From Candidatus Pelagibacter sp. (lineage in GTDB: Bacteria; Pseudomonadota; Alphaproteobacteria; Pelagibacterales; Pelagibacteraceae), in assembly GCA_017880265.1 (NCBI GenBank), contig JAFJTK010000147.1:1-6519 (forward strand): a stretch of 6,519 nucleotides of DNA, read 5' to 3'. Made by a program: the position numbers and the translations under genes. The first letter of the stretch is position 1; every line of letters starts with the position of its first letter. The notes beneath the pieces were generated by a model, which saw only the letters and a program-made list of their open reading frames with translations, ran no database searches and had not been told where the DNA came from. This document shows positions 1 to 6,354 of the stretch, piece by piece.

Positions 1-2
1 AA

Positions 3-563
3 ATTTTATTTCTAGCTATATTTGGATACTTTTTTTTAAAAGAAAAAATTTCAGCAGTTACTTTGACATCAATTATTCTTGCTATGACTGGAGTATTACT
101 CATGGTTGGTAACTCATTATCACCAGGAGAACTATCTGGGAATTTAGCAGCTTTTACTATGCCAATTACTTTTGCAATCTTAATAATGATTGTTAGAAAA
201 TTTCCATCAGTAGATATGGTTCCTGCACAGTTTTATGCTGGAATATGTTCTTGCTTAATAGGTTATTTCTTATCAACAAAAATTATGATTTCACCACATG
301 ATATCTTTTTAGGTTTTTTAGCTGGTTGTTTTCAAGTAGGTTTAGGCTTTATATTCATTACTACAGGAGCAAGGACAACACCTTCTGCGATGGTTGGAAT
401 AATTATGTTGACAGAATCAGTGCTTGGTCCTATTTGGGCTTTTATATTTGTAAGTGAAAGACCATCAATGTATGGACTGATTGGTGGAGCAATAATTCTT
501 TTTGCCGTTTTAATACAGTTTTATTCATTATTATCTAAGAATAAAAAAAGTATTTCTAATTGA
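3..563 (+). CDS. DMT superfamily (EamA) membrane transporter, 5'-truncated
   Basis: Inner-membrane permease of the drug/metabolite transporter superfamily. The substrate cannot be read from sequence; family members export or import amino acids, nucleotides or other small metabolites. The frame is open to the left window edge, so the gene begins upstream. 186 residues are visible out of about 290-300 usual for a ten-helix EamA protein, so about a third is missing. The visible start has the typical end of the first EamA repeat: a helix ending FGYFFLKEKIS, then the helix SIILAMTGVLLMVG. The second EamA repeat follows, with helices near LAAFTMPITFAILIMIV, FYAGICSCLIGYFL, IFLGFLAGCFQVGLGFIF, MLTESVLGPIWAFIFVSERP and the last helix LIGGAIILFAVLIQFY. 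It ends in a short basic tail (SKNKKS). The TTG at 63 lies inside the fourth-to-fifth helix region and is not the start. Family assignment is firm; specific function is unknown. No link to the gcv genes is implied beyond position. Confidence 0.85.
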   Translation: MLFLAIFGYFFLKEKISAVTLTSIILAMTGVLLMVGNSLSPGELSGNLAAFTMPITFAILIMIVRKFPSVDMVPAQFYAGICSCLIGYFLSTKIMISPHDIFLGFLAGCFQVGLGFIFITTGARTTPSAMVGIIMLTESVLGPIWAFIFVSERPSMYGLIGGAIILFAVLIQFYSLLSKNKKSISN

Positions 564-592
564 CCATTCCAAAATAATTGATAAGTTATATC
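560..592 (+). promoter_or_regulatory. possible promoter for the riboswitch-gcv transcript
   Basis: TTGACC (560-565) resembles a sigma-70 -35 box and overlaps the stop codon of the transporter gene. AT-rich candidates for a -10 box lie at 583-592 (AAGTTATATC), but spacing to the better-looking TATATC (587-592) is 21 bases, longer than the usual 16-18. A start point just after this would fall at the very 5' edge of aptamer 1 (P1 begins at 596). The true promoter may instead lie upstream inside the transporter gene. This is weak evidence, offered because a promoter is expected here. Confidence 0.2.
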
Positions 593-595
593 TCA

Positions 596-667
596 ACGGG
601 AGAGACTACAATTTTTGTAGCACCGAAGGAGCAACCGCCCAGGAAACTCTCAGGTAAAAAGGACCGT
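596..667 (+). promoter_or_regulatory. glycine aptamer 1
   Basis: Helices that can be read directly: P1 ACGG (596-599) with CCGT (664-667); P2 GAGAG (600-604) with CTCTC (647-651); and the P3a hairpin CTACA (606-610) with TGTAG (616-620). These enclose the conserved core 622-634 and the CAGG after P2. A long P3b stem is absent; only a tiny CC/GG pairing (635-636 with 642-643) is possible. The layout matches the compact type common in alphaproteobacteria. Confidence 0.88.
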
Positions 668-677
668 AACATATTAA

Positions 678-736
678 CTCTGGAAAGAGATTAAATTCTC
701 GCCGAAGGAGCAAAACTCTCAGGCAAATATACAGAT
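678..736 (+). promoter_or_regulatory. glycine aptamer 2
   Basis: P1 by homology is TCTG (679-682) with CAGA (732-735), only four pairs. P2 can form from AGAG (686-689) with CTCT (716-719). The P3a hairpin GAGA (687-690) with TCTC (697-700) shares bases with P2, so one of the two must be shortened. P3b is missing altogether: only two A bases separate the core CCGAAGGAGCAA from AACTCTCAGG. The conserved bases needed for glycine recognition look intact, but the stems are minimal. Confidence 0.85.
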
Positions 737-742
737 GGGTAC

Positions 743-748
743 AAAGAG
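743..748 (+). promoter_or_regulatory. weak ribosome binding site of gcvT
   Basis: AAAGAG lies five bases before the ATG at 754. It lacks one G relative to the AAAGGAG used by gcvH and gcvP, and its last four bases fall in the 3' strand of the candidate masking helix. A weak, structurally gated site fits riboswitch-controlled translation. Confidence 0.55.
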
Positions 749-753
749 TTAAT

Positions 754-1857
754 ATGGAAATAAAAAAAACATCTTTAAATAAACTTCACCAAGATAATAA
801 AGCAAAGTTTGTAGAGTTTGCTGGTTATGAAATGCCAATTCAATACAGCTCAGGTATTATTGAAGAGCATAAATTTACTAGATCAGAATCTGGAATTTTT
901 GATGTTTCACACATGGGGCAGTTATTTATCTATGGTGACGATAATTTGACTGAAGATTTAGAAAAGATTTTTCCTCTAGATTTAAAAAATTTGAAATTGA
1001 ATTCATCAAAATATAGTTTTTTAATGAATGATAAAGCTGGCGTGCACGATGATTTAATTATTACTAAATTAGAGGATGGTTTTTTAATAATTTTAAATGC
1101 TGCATGTAAAGATAATGATTTTAAAATTTTAGCTGCTTTACTTAAAGATAAATATAAAATGGTTCTTGATGATCAAAGATCTTTAATTGCTATACAAGGA
1201 CCTAAATCAGTTGATATTTTAAATCAAATTTTACAAACAGTAAAAGATTTGAATTTTATGTCAGGCAATTGGTTTACTTATAAAGATCAAAAATTATATG
1301 TAACAAGATCTGGTTATACTGGAGAAGATGGATTTGAAATTTCAATTACAAACGAATTAGCGGAAGTATTTACTAAAGAATTGTTAGAAAAAGGTGCTAA
1401 ATTAATTGGTCTTGGAGCTAGAGACACACTGAGACTTGAAGCAGGTCTGTGTTTGTATGGACATGAACTTGGTATTGAAACAACACCTATTGAGGCTAGT
1501 CTTAAATGGGCAATTTCTAAGAAGAGACTGAATAATGGGGGTTTTATTGGATCTGATGAAATCAACAATCAAATTAGAGATGGAGTTAAAAAAATTAGAG
1601 TTGGTATCAAGCCAGAAGGAAGACTGATTGCTAGAGAAAAAACTAAAATTTACAATGAAAGTGAAGAGATGATTGGAGAGGTTACGAGTGGGACTTTTGG
1701 ACCAAGTGTTAATGGACCTATAGCGATGGGTTTTGTAGATCAAATTTTTTCAAAAAAAGATACAAGAATTTTGTTGGAAGTAAGAGGAAAAAAATATCCA
1801 GCAAATATTTGCGGATTACCATTTTATAAAAAAAGTTATGTGAAAGGAGTAAACTAA
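754..1857 (+). CDS. gcvT: glycine cleavage system T protein (aminomethyltransferase)
   Basis: Cytosolic T protein of the glycine cleavage complex. It takes the aminomethyl group carried on the lipoyl arm of H protein, releases NH3 and passes the carbon to tetrahydrofolate, giving 5,10-methylene-THF (EC 2.1.2.10). At 367 residues it is of normal length for the family (E. coli about 364). Signature stretches in order: [10 protein letters not shown] (22-31) and [10 protein letters not shown] (47-56) of the folate-binding fold; the conserved acidic pair DD at 99-100 in the position of the catalytic aspartate; LNAAC (114-118); [11 protein letters not shown] (186-196); [19 protein letters not shown] (221-239); and the C-terminal barrel with [11 protein letters not shown] (308-318). 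The ATG at 754 is the only plausible start: the protein aligns with the family from its first few residues, and the ATG sits directly after the riboswitch. The stop overlaps the start of gcvH by one base (TAATG), so the two are probably translationally coupled. Confidence 0.97.
   Translation: MEIKKTSLNKLHQDNKAKFVEFAGYEMPIQYSSGIIEEHKFTRSESGIFDVSHMGQLFIYGDDNLTEDLEKIFPLDLKNLKLNSSKYSFLMNDKAGVHDDLIITKLEDGFLIILNAACKDNDFKILAALLKDKYKMVLDDQRSLIAIQGPKSVDILNQILQTVKDLNFMSGNWFTYKDQKLYVTRSGYTGEDGFEISITNELAEVFTKELLEKGAKLIGLGARDTLRLEAGLCLYGHELGIETTPIEASLKWAISKKRLNNGGFIGSDEINNQIRDGVKKIRVGIKPEGRLIAREKTKIYNESEEMIGEVTSGTFGPSVNGPIAMGFVDQIFSKKDTRILLEVRGKKYPANICGLPFYKKSYVKGVN
1843..1849 (+). promoter_or_regulatory. 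strong ribosome binding site of gcvH
   Basis: AAAGGAG inside the last codons of gcvT, seven bases before the gcvH ATG at 1857. Its near-consensus match and spacing settle the gcvH start and contrast with the weak site of gcvT. Confidence 0.8.
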
Positions 1858-2237
1858 TGAGTGAAGTTAAATATTCAAAAGAACATGAGTGGATTAAAGT
1901 AGAGGGTGATGTTGGTACAATTGGTATCACACAACACGCTACTGAAATGCTTGGAGATATAGTTTTTGTAGAGTTACCAGATGTAGGTTCGTCGGTAGAA
2001 AAAGATGGTAATGCAGGTGTCGTAGAATCAACTAAAGCTGCAAGTGACGTCTATACGCCAATCTCAGGTGAAGTAGTAGAAAATAATCAAGCAATTGTTG
2101 ATGATCCAGGTAAAATAAATTCTGATCCAGAAAATGATGCTTGGTTTTTTAAATTAAAAATAAAAGATAGTAGTGAATTAGATAGTTTAATGAACAAAGA
2201 AGAATACGACAAGTTTGCAAAGGAGAGTGGAAATTAA
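1857..2237 (+). CDS. gcvH: glycine cleavage system H protein (lipoyl carrier)
   Basis: Small cytosolic carrier (126 residues; E. coli 129). Its lipoyl-lysine arm shuttles the aminomethyl intermediate from P protein to T protein and is then reoxidised by the L protein, which is not encoded here. The N-terminus [12 protein letters not shown] (6-17) and [19 protein letters not shown] (23-41) are typical of the barrel-sandwich hybrid fold. The lipoylation site is Lys60 in [12 protein letters not shown] (57-68), the family's ES-x-KAASD motif. SGEVVENN (70-77) and the aromatic run AWFFKLKI (95-102) complete the domain, followed by a short helical tail containing EEYDKFA. All key residues are present. 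Attachment of lipoate would need LipA/LipB or LplA from elsewhere in the genome. The gene overlaps gcvT by one base and ends one base before gcvP, in the middle of a tight operon. Confidence 0.97.
   Translation: MSEVKYSKEHEWIKVEGDVGTIGITQHATEMLGDIVFVELPDVGSSVEKDGNAGVVESTKAASDVYTPISGEVVENNQAIVDDPGKINSDPENDAWFFKLKIKDSSELDSLMNKEEYDKFAKESGN
2219..2225 (+). promoter_or_regulatory. ribosome binding site of gcvP
   Basis: AAAGGAG in the 3' end of gcvH, 13 bases before the ATG at 2239. The spacing is longer than ideal, but no better in-frame start lies nearer: GTG at 2227 would be one base from this site and TTG at 2215 lies before it. A second purine patch, GTGGAA (2227-2232), might assist at closer range. 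Confidence 0.55.
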
Positions 2238-2238
2238 A

Positions 2239-5097
2239 ATGCTTAAAAGTTCTCAAAAAGATTTTATTAAAAGACATATTGGTCCATCAGAAGCTGATCA
2301 ACAAAAAATGTTGAATGAGCTTGGTTTTGATAATTTAGATGACTTAATTTCAAAAACTGTTCCTGAAAAAATACTACTTAAGGAAGACTTAGGAATTGGT
2401 GAACCAAATTCTGAATATGAAGCTTTGAGAAAACTAAAAGTTATTTCAAAACAAAATAGAATTTATTCTAATTTTATTGGTATGGGTTATTATGGTACCT
2501 ATACACCTTACGTAATTTTAAGAAATATTTTAGAAAATCCTGGATGGTATACTTCTTATACTCCTTATCAGCCAGAAGTAGCACAAGGAAGGTTGGAGAT
2601 GCTTTTGAATTTCCAACAAATGATAATTGATTTTACAGGTTTGGATATTGCAAATGCATCTTTATTAGATGAAGGAACTGCAGCAGCAGAAGCTGTAGGT
2701 TTGAGCTATAGATTGTGCAAAAATGACTCTAATATAGTTTTTGTTTCAAAAGATTGTCATCCACAAACTATTGATGTTATTAAAACTAGAGCAGAACCTC
2801 TAGGTCTAACTGTTGTTGTAGGTGATGAAGGAGCAGATATTAATGAAGATATTGTCTGTGGTATTTTACAGTATCCTGGAACCTTAGGAGATATTAAAGA
2901 TCCGAGTGAAGCAATAAGTAAAATCCATAAAAACAATGGAAAAGCTGTATTAGTTTGTGATTTATTAGCTTTAGCTAAATTAAAAACACCAGCTGAATTG
3001 GGAGCAGATATTGCTGTTGGAAGTTCACAAAGATTTGGAATTCCAATGGGATATGGCGGTCCTCATGCAGGCTTCTTTGCAACTAAAGATGAATACAAAA
3101 GATCTATGCCAGGTCGTATTATTGGTGTCTCTGTAGATAGACATGGAAATAAAGCTTACAGACTTTCACTTCAAACAAGAGAGCAACATATTAGAAGAGA
3201 CAAAGCGACAAGTAATATTTGTACAGCTCAAGCATTGCTTGCAATTGTATCTGCTGCTTATGCAATTTATCATGGCCCTGATGGTTTGAGAAAAATTGCA
3301 GAAAACACGTCTCAATTAGCAAAAAATTTTGCAGATAAAATTAAACAATCTGGTTACGAGCTATATTCAGATCATTTCTTTGATACGGTAACCATTAAAA
3401 CTTTAGATAAAACAGATTCAATTTTTAGAAATGCGTTACGACAAAATGTAAATATTAGAAAAGTGAATTCCGAGATGCTTTCGGTTGCATTTGATGAACG
3501 AAAAAATGTTTATAGAGCTAATCAATTATTAAAAATTTTTAATTGTTCAGAAGCAATTAAGGAAAATTTAAATGAAAATTTAAATAATTTACCTAAAAAT
3601 TTATTAAGAACATCTGAATATTTAACTCATCCAGTGTTTAATAGTTATCACTCCGAAACAGATATGCTTAGATATCTTAAAAAGTTAGAAGATGCTGATA
3701 TTGCTCTTAATAGATCAATGATTGCTTTAGGTTCGTGTACTATGAAATTAAATGCAGTTGCAGAAATGATTCCAGTGACCTGGAGAGAGTTTTCTGAACC
3801 ACATCCTTTTGCTCCAGTAGAGCAAATGGAAGGGTATAGAACTTTGTTTACTGATTTAAAAAATTGGCTTAGATCTATAACTGGTTTTTCAGGAGTATCA
3901 TTACAACCCAATGCTGGTGCTCAGGGAGAGTTTGCAGGTTTAATGGTTATAAAAAAATACCATGAGAAAAATGGAGATAAGAATAGAAACGTTTGTTTAA
4001 TACCAAGTTCAGCACATGGAACGAATCCTGCTAGTGCACAAATGGTAGGTATGAAAGTGGTAGTGATTAAATGTGATGAACACGGAAATGTTGATATTGA
4101 AGATCTAAAAGAAAAAGCAAAAACCCATTCAGAAAATCTTGCTGCATTAATGGTTACCTATCCATCTACACATGGAGTGTTTGAGGAAAAAATTTCTGAA
4201 ATATGTGAGCTAATTCATGAAAATGGTGGGCAAGTTTACATGGATGGAGCAAATTTAAATGCACTTGTTGGGATTGCAAAACCAGGAAAATTTGGGCCAG
4301 ATGTTTGTCATATTAATTTACATAAAACATTCTGTATTCCTCATGGAGGAGGAGGACCAGGAATGGGACCGATTGCATGTAAAAGACATTTAGAAGTTTA
4401 TTTGCCGAACCATTCTGTAATTAAAGACTGTGGACCTGTAACAGGAATGGGCGCAGTTTCTGCAGCACCATGGGGAAGCTCTAGTATTTTATCTATATCT
4501 TGGATGTATATAAAAATGATGGGATCAGAAGGACTTAAAAAAGCCTCACAAGTTGCAATTTTAAATGCGAATTATGTGGCTCATAAATTAAAAGACACAT
4601 TCCCTATATTATACAAAGGTAAAAATGGAAATGTAGCTCATGAGTGCATTATTGATATTAGAAAAATAAAGTCTGAAATAGGAATTACTGAAGAAGATAT
4701 CGCAAAAAGATTAATCGATTTTGGTTTTCATGCTCCAACTATGTCATGGCCAGTGGCAGGTACTATGATGATAGAGCCAACTGAGAGTGAAGGATTACAG
4801 GAAATTGATAGGTTTTGTAATACTTTAAAAAAAATCAAAGAAGAAATTGATAAAGTTAAGTCAGGCGAATATGACAAAATCGATAATCCAATTAAAAACT
4901 CGCCACATACTCATGTTGAGCTCATCGCAAATAAATGGGAACATAAATATGAAAGAGAGGAAGCGGCCTATCCTTCAGAGTTTTTAAAACAGATTAAATA
5001 CTGGCCACCAGTTGCAAGAGTTGATAATGTCTATGGAGATAAAAACTTGGTATGTTCATGTCCATCAATAGATGAATATAAAGATACTGCTGCATAG
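2239..5097 (+). CDS. gcvP: glycine dehydrogenase (decarboxylating), P protein, single-chain form
   Basis: PLP-dependent P protein (EC 1.4.4.2). It decarboxylates glycine and loads the remaining aminomethyl group on the lipoate of H protein. With the ATG at 2239 it has 952 residues, close to E. coli (957), so N- and C-terminal halves are fused in one chain rather than split into gcvPA/gcvPB. N-terminal half: FIKRHIGPS near the start, YTPYQPEVAQGRLE, LLDEGTAAAEA, and the degenerate site SSQRFGIPMGYGGPHAGFF (262-280) with Gln264 where the active half has lysine, as is normal. C-terminal half: SMIALGSCTMKLN (494-506), HGTNPASA (593-600), YMDGANLNA with Asp669, the PLP lysine Lys696 in NLHKTF, the glycine-rich loop PHGGGGPGMGP just after it, and the conserved ending with WPPVARVDNVYGD. 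A start at TTG 2215 would add eight residues foreign to the family. The gene begins one base after the gcvH stop. No frameshift or missing key residue was seen. Confidence 0.97.
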   Translation: MLKSSQKDFIKRHIGPSEADQQKMLNELGFDNLDDLISKTVPEKILLKEDLGIGEPNSEYEALRKLKVISKQNRIYSNFIGMGYYGTYTPYVILRNILENPGWYTSYTPYQPEVAQGRLEMLLNFQQMIIDFTGLDIANASLLDEGTAAAEAVGLSYRLCKNDSNIVFVSKDCHPQTIDVIKTRAEPLGLTVVVGDEGADINEDIVCGILQYPGTLGDIKDPSEAISKIHKNNGKAVLVCDLLALAKLKTPAELGADIAVGSSQRFGIPMGYGGPHAGFFATKDEYKRSMPGRIIGVSVDRHGNKAYRLSLQTREQHIRRDKATSNICTAQALLAIVSAAYAIYHGPDGLRKIAENTSQLAKNFADKIKQSGYELYSDHFFDTVTIKTLDKTDSIFRNALRQNVNIRKVNSEMLSVAFDERKNVYRANQLLKIFNCSEAIKENLNENLNNLPKNLLRTSEYLTHPVFNSYHSETDMLRYLKKLEDADIALNRSMIALGSCTMKLNAVAEMIPVTWREFSEPHPFAPVEQMEGYRTLFTDLKNWLRSITGFSGVSLQPNAGAQGEFAGLMVIKKYHEKNGDKNRNVCLIPSSAHGTNPASAQMVGMKVVVIKCDEHGNVDIEDLKEKAKTHSENLAALMVTYPSTHGVFEEKISEICELIHENGGQVYMDGANLNALVGIAKPGKFGPDVCHINLHKTFCIPHGGGGPGMGPIACKRHLEVYLPNHSVIKDCGPVTGMGAVSAAPWGSSSILSISWMYIKMMGSEGLKKASQVAILNANYVAHKLKDTFPILYKGKNGNVAHECIIDIRKIKSEIGITEEDIAKRLIDFGFHAPTMSWPVAGTMMIEPTESEGLQEIDRFCNTLKKIKEEIDKVKSGEYDKIDNPIKNSPHTHVELIANKWEHKYEREEAAYPSEFLKQIKYWPPVARVDNVYGDKNLVCSCPSIDEYKDTAA

Positions 5098-5109
5098 AAT
5101 AAATTATTA

Positions 5110-6354
5110 ATGAAAATTGCTGTAATTGGGTCAGGTATATCTGGATTAAGTTCAGCATATTATCTTTCAAAAAAACACAAAGTCGATCTGTTTGAGAAAC
5201 AAGATCGTTTTGGGGGACATTCATATACTTTAGACATTAAGCTTAATGACAAAGAAAAAGTTGCAGTTGATATCGGATTTATGGTTTTTAATAAAGTTAC
5301 CTACCCAAACTTAATCAACTTTTTTAAAGAAAATGATATTGAAATTGAAAAAAGTGATATGTCATTTTCAGTGACTGTTAAAGGCACAAATATTGAGTAT
5401 TGTGGCAAAGGTTTAAATGGCATTTTCTCTAATAGAGGCAACTTGTTCAATACAAAATTTGTAAAAATGTTTTTTGAAATTATTAGTTTTTACAAAAATT
5501 GTGAAAAATTAAATTCAAACTCAATAGAAAAAATTACCTTAGGTGAATATTTGAATAAAATTGGAAAATCTAAATATTTTATTGATTATCACATAATACC
5601 TATGGTCTCAGCAATATGGTCAATGCCACCATATGAAGCTTCACAAATGCCATTAGTGTTCTTTTTAAATTTTTTCAAGAACCATGGTTTGTTTAAACTT
5701 AAAAATAGACCTCAATGGTATACAGTTGCGAATAGAAGTAAAACTTATGTGAATAAAATACTTTCTAAAATAAGTGGAGAATATTTTAAAAACTATGAAA
5801 TTAATAAGATTATTAGAAGCAAAAATGGTGTTCAAATTTATTATGGTTCGGAAAGTGAATTTTTTAATTATGATAAAGTTGTGCTAGCATCACATGCGGA
5901 CGAAAGTTTAAAAATTATTTCAGACACTACAAATGAAGAAAAAGAGATCTTAAGTAATTTTAAATATAAACCAAATAAAGCAATTATTCATTCTGATGAA
6001 AGTGCCATGCCAAAAAATAAGAAAGCTTGGTGCTCATGGAATTCGTCGCTAAACCCTCAGAATAATGACCAATCGTCAGTTACTTATTGGCTTAATCAAT
6101 TACAAAATCTTAAAATTGATCAAAATATTTTTTTAACAATAAATCCTTTTTTTAAGATAGATCAGGATAAAATATTCAATGAAATTGATTTTACCCATCC
6201 ATATTATGATGAAAACGCATTACAAAATCAGTCTAATTTAAAATCAATTCAAAATGTTAATAATACTTTATTTACTGGAAGTTATTTTGGTTACGGATTT
6301 CATGAAGATGGAATAAAATCTTCAATAGAAATGCTTAAAGCCATCAATGATTAA
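5110..6354 (+). CDS. FAD-dependent amine-oxidase-like protein (COG2907 type), likely fatty-acid modifying
   Basis: Predicted flavoprotein of 414 residues. The N-terminal Rossmann motif is GSGISGLSSA (7-16), with the ribose-binding acidic residue Glu29 in LFEK and the family's RFGGHSYT (33-40). Further family blocks: VDIGFMVFN (53-61), MVSAIWSMPP (165-174), HSDESAMPKNKKAWCSWN (294-311), SVTYWLNQLQNL (323-334) and the C-terminal FAD contact FTGSYFGYGFHEDG (388-401). No signal peptide or clear membrane helix is seen. Where other members tend to have a GGS-x-x-YV stretch, this one reads ANRSKTYV (207-214), a local divergence. Homologues commonly stand next to DUF1365 and cyclopropane-fatty-acyl synthase genes, and in Rhodobacter a related flavoprotein takes part in making methylated/furan fatty acids in the singlet-oxygen response; the same substrate here is inference only. 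It starts 12 bases after gcvP with no recognisable Shine-Dalgarno, suggesting read-through and coupling. The older label 'amine oxidase' should not be taken as the reaction. Confidence 0.85.
   Translation: MKIAVIGSGISGLSSAYYLSKKHKVDLFEKQDRFGGHSYTLDIKLNDKEKVAVDIGFMVFNKVTYPNLINFFKENDIEIEKSDMSFSVTVKGTNIEYCGKGLNGIFSNRGNLFNTKFVKMFFEIISFYKNCEKLNSNSIEKITLGEYLNKIGKSKYFIDYHIIPMVSAIWSMPPYEASQMPLVFFLNFFKNHGLFKLKNRPQWYTVANRSKTYVNKILSKISGEYFKNYEINKIIRSKNGVQIYYGSESEFFNYDKVVLASHADESLKIISDTTNEEKEILSNFKYKPNKAIIHSDESAMPKNKKAWCSWNSSLNPQNNDQSSVTYWLNQLQNLKIDQNIFLTINPFFKIDQDKIFNEIDFTHPYYDENALQNQSNLKSIQNVNNTLFTGSYFGYGFHEDGIKSSIEMLKAIND

Larger units (their letters stand above)
674..752 (+). promoter_or_regulatory. 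candidate expression-platform helix masking the gcvT ribosome site
   Basis: TTAACTCT (674-681) is perfectly complementary to AGAGTTAA (745-752), giving 8 uninterrupted pairs. The 3' strand contains most of the gcvT Shine-Dalgarno (AAAGAG, 743-748) and ends one base before the ATG at 754. Bases 679-681 are also needed for P1 of aptamer 2 (679-682 with 732-735), so the full helix and glycine-stabilised P1 exclude each other. Inference: without glycine the helix hides the ribosome site; with glycine P1 captures 679-682 and opens it. Alternatively the 8 pairs could simply be an extended P1, which would predict repression. Confidence 0.6.
596..753 (+). promoter_or_regulatory. tandem (two-aptamer) glycine riboswitch, gcvT leader
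   Basis: Two consecutive glycine aptamers occupy nearly the whole 190-base gap before gcvT. The conserved cores repeat almost exactly: MCCGAAGGAGCAA (M = A or G) at 622-634 and 701-713, each followed by AACTCTCAGG at 645-654 and 714-723. Two cores joined by a linker of only about 6-12 bases are the hallmark of the cooperative tandem glycine riboswitch, typically found before gcv operons. In this family glycine binding usually switches the cleavage genes on, and glycine-activated riboswitches have been reported in SAR11. No hairpin followed by a T run lies between aptamer 2 and gcvT, so a transcription terminator is unlikely; the output is more likely translational. The switch controls gcvT directly and probably the genes behind it through one transcript. 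Confidence 0.93.

Noticed and set aside
63..563. Complete 166-residue membrane protein starting at TTG 63
   Set aside because: The frame continues openly to the left window edge and the upstream 20 codons encode the normal end of the first EamA repeat, so this is an internal TTG in a truncated gene.
585..670. Leader-linker P0 / kink-turn helix (GTTA 585-588 with TAAC 667-670)
   Set aside because: Only four pairs, one of them competing with aptamer-1 P1 at base 667, and no clear kink-turn GA pattern; too weak to annotate.
678..753. Intrinsic transcription terminator as riboswitch output
   Set aside because: No GC-rich hairpin followed by a T run exists between aptamer 2 and the ATG; the strongest hairpin (674-681/745-752) is AT-rich and runs straight into the start codon.
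1314..1930. Three open frames on the minus strand within gcvT and the start of gcvH (1314-1568, 1402-1743, 1718-1930)
   Set aside because: They lie antisense to firmly identified conserved genes, overlap each other, and their translations show no recognisable domain or ribosome site.
3648..3911. 87-codon minus-strand frame inside gcvP
   Set aside because: Antisense to the conserved start of the catalytic half of GcvP; explained as a by-product of that coding sequence.
4994..5224. 76-codon minus-strand frame spanning the gcvP/flavoprotein junction
   Set aside because: Covers conserved coding ends of both neighbours and has low-complexity composition with no family resemblance.
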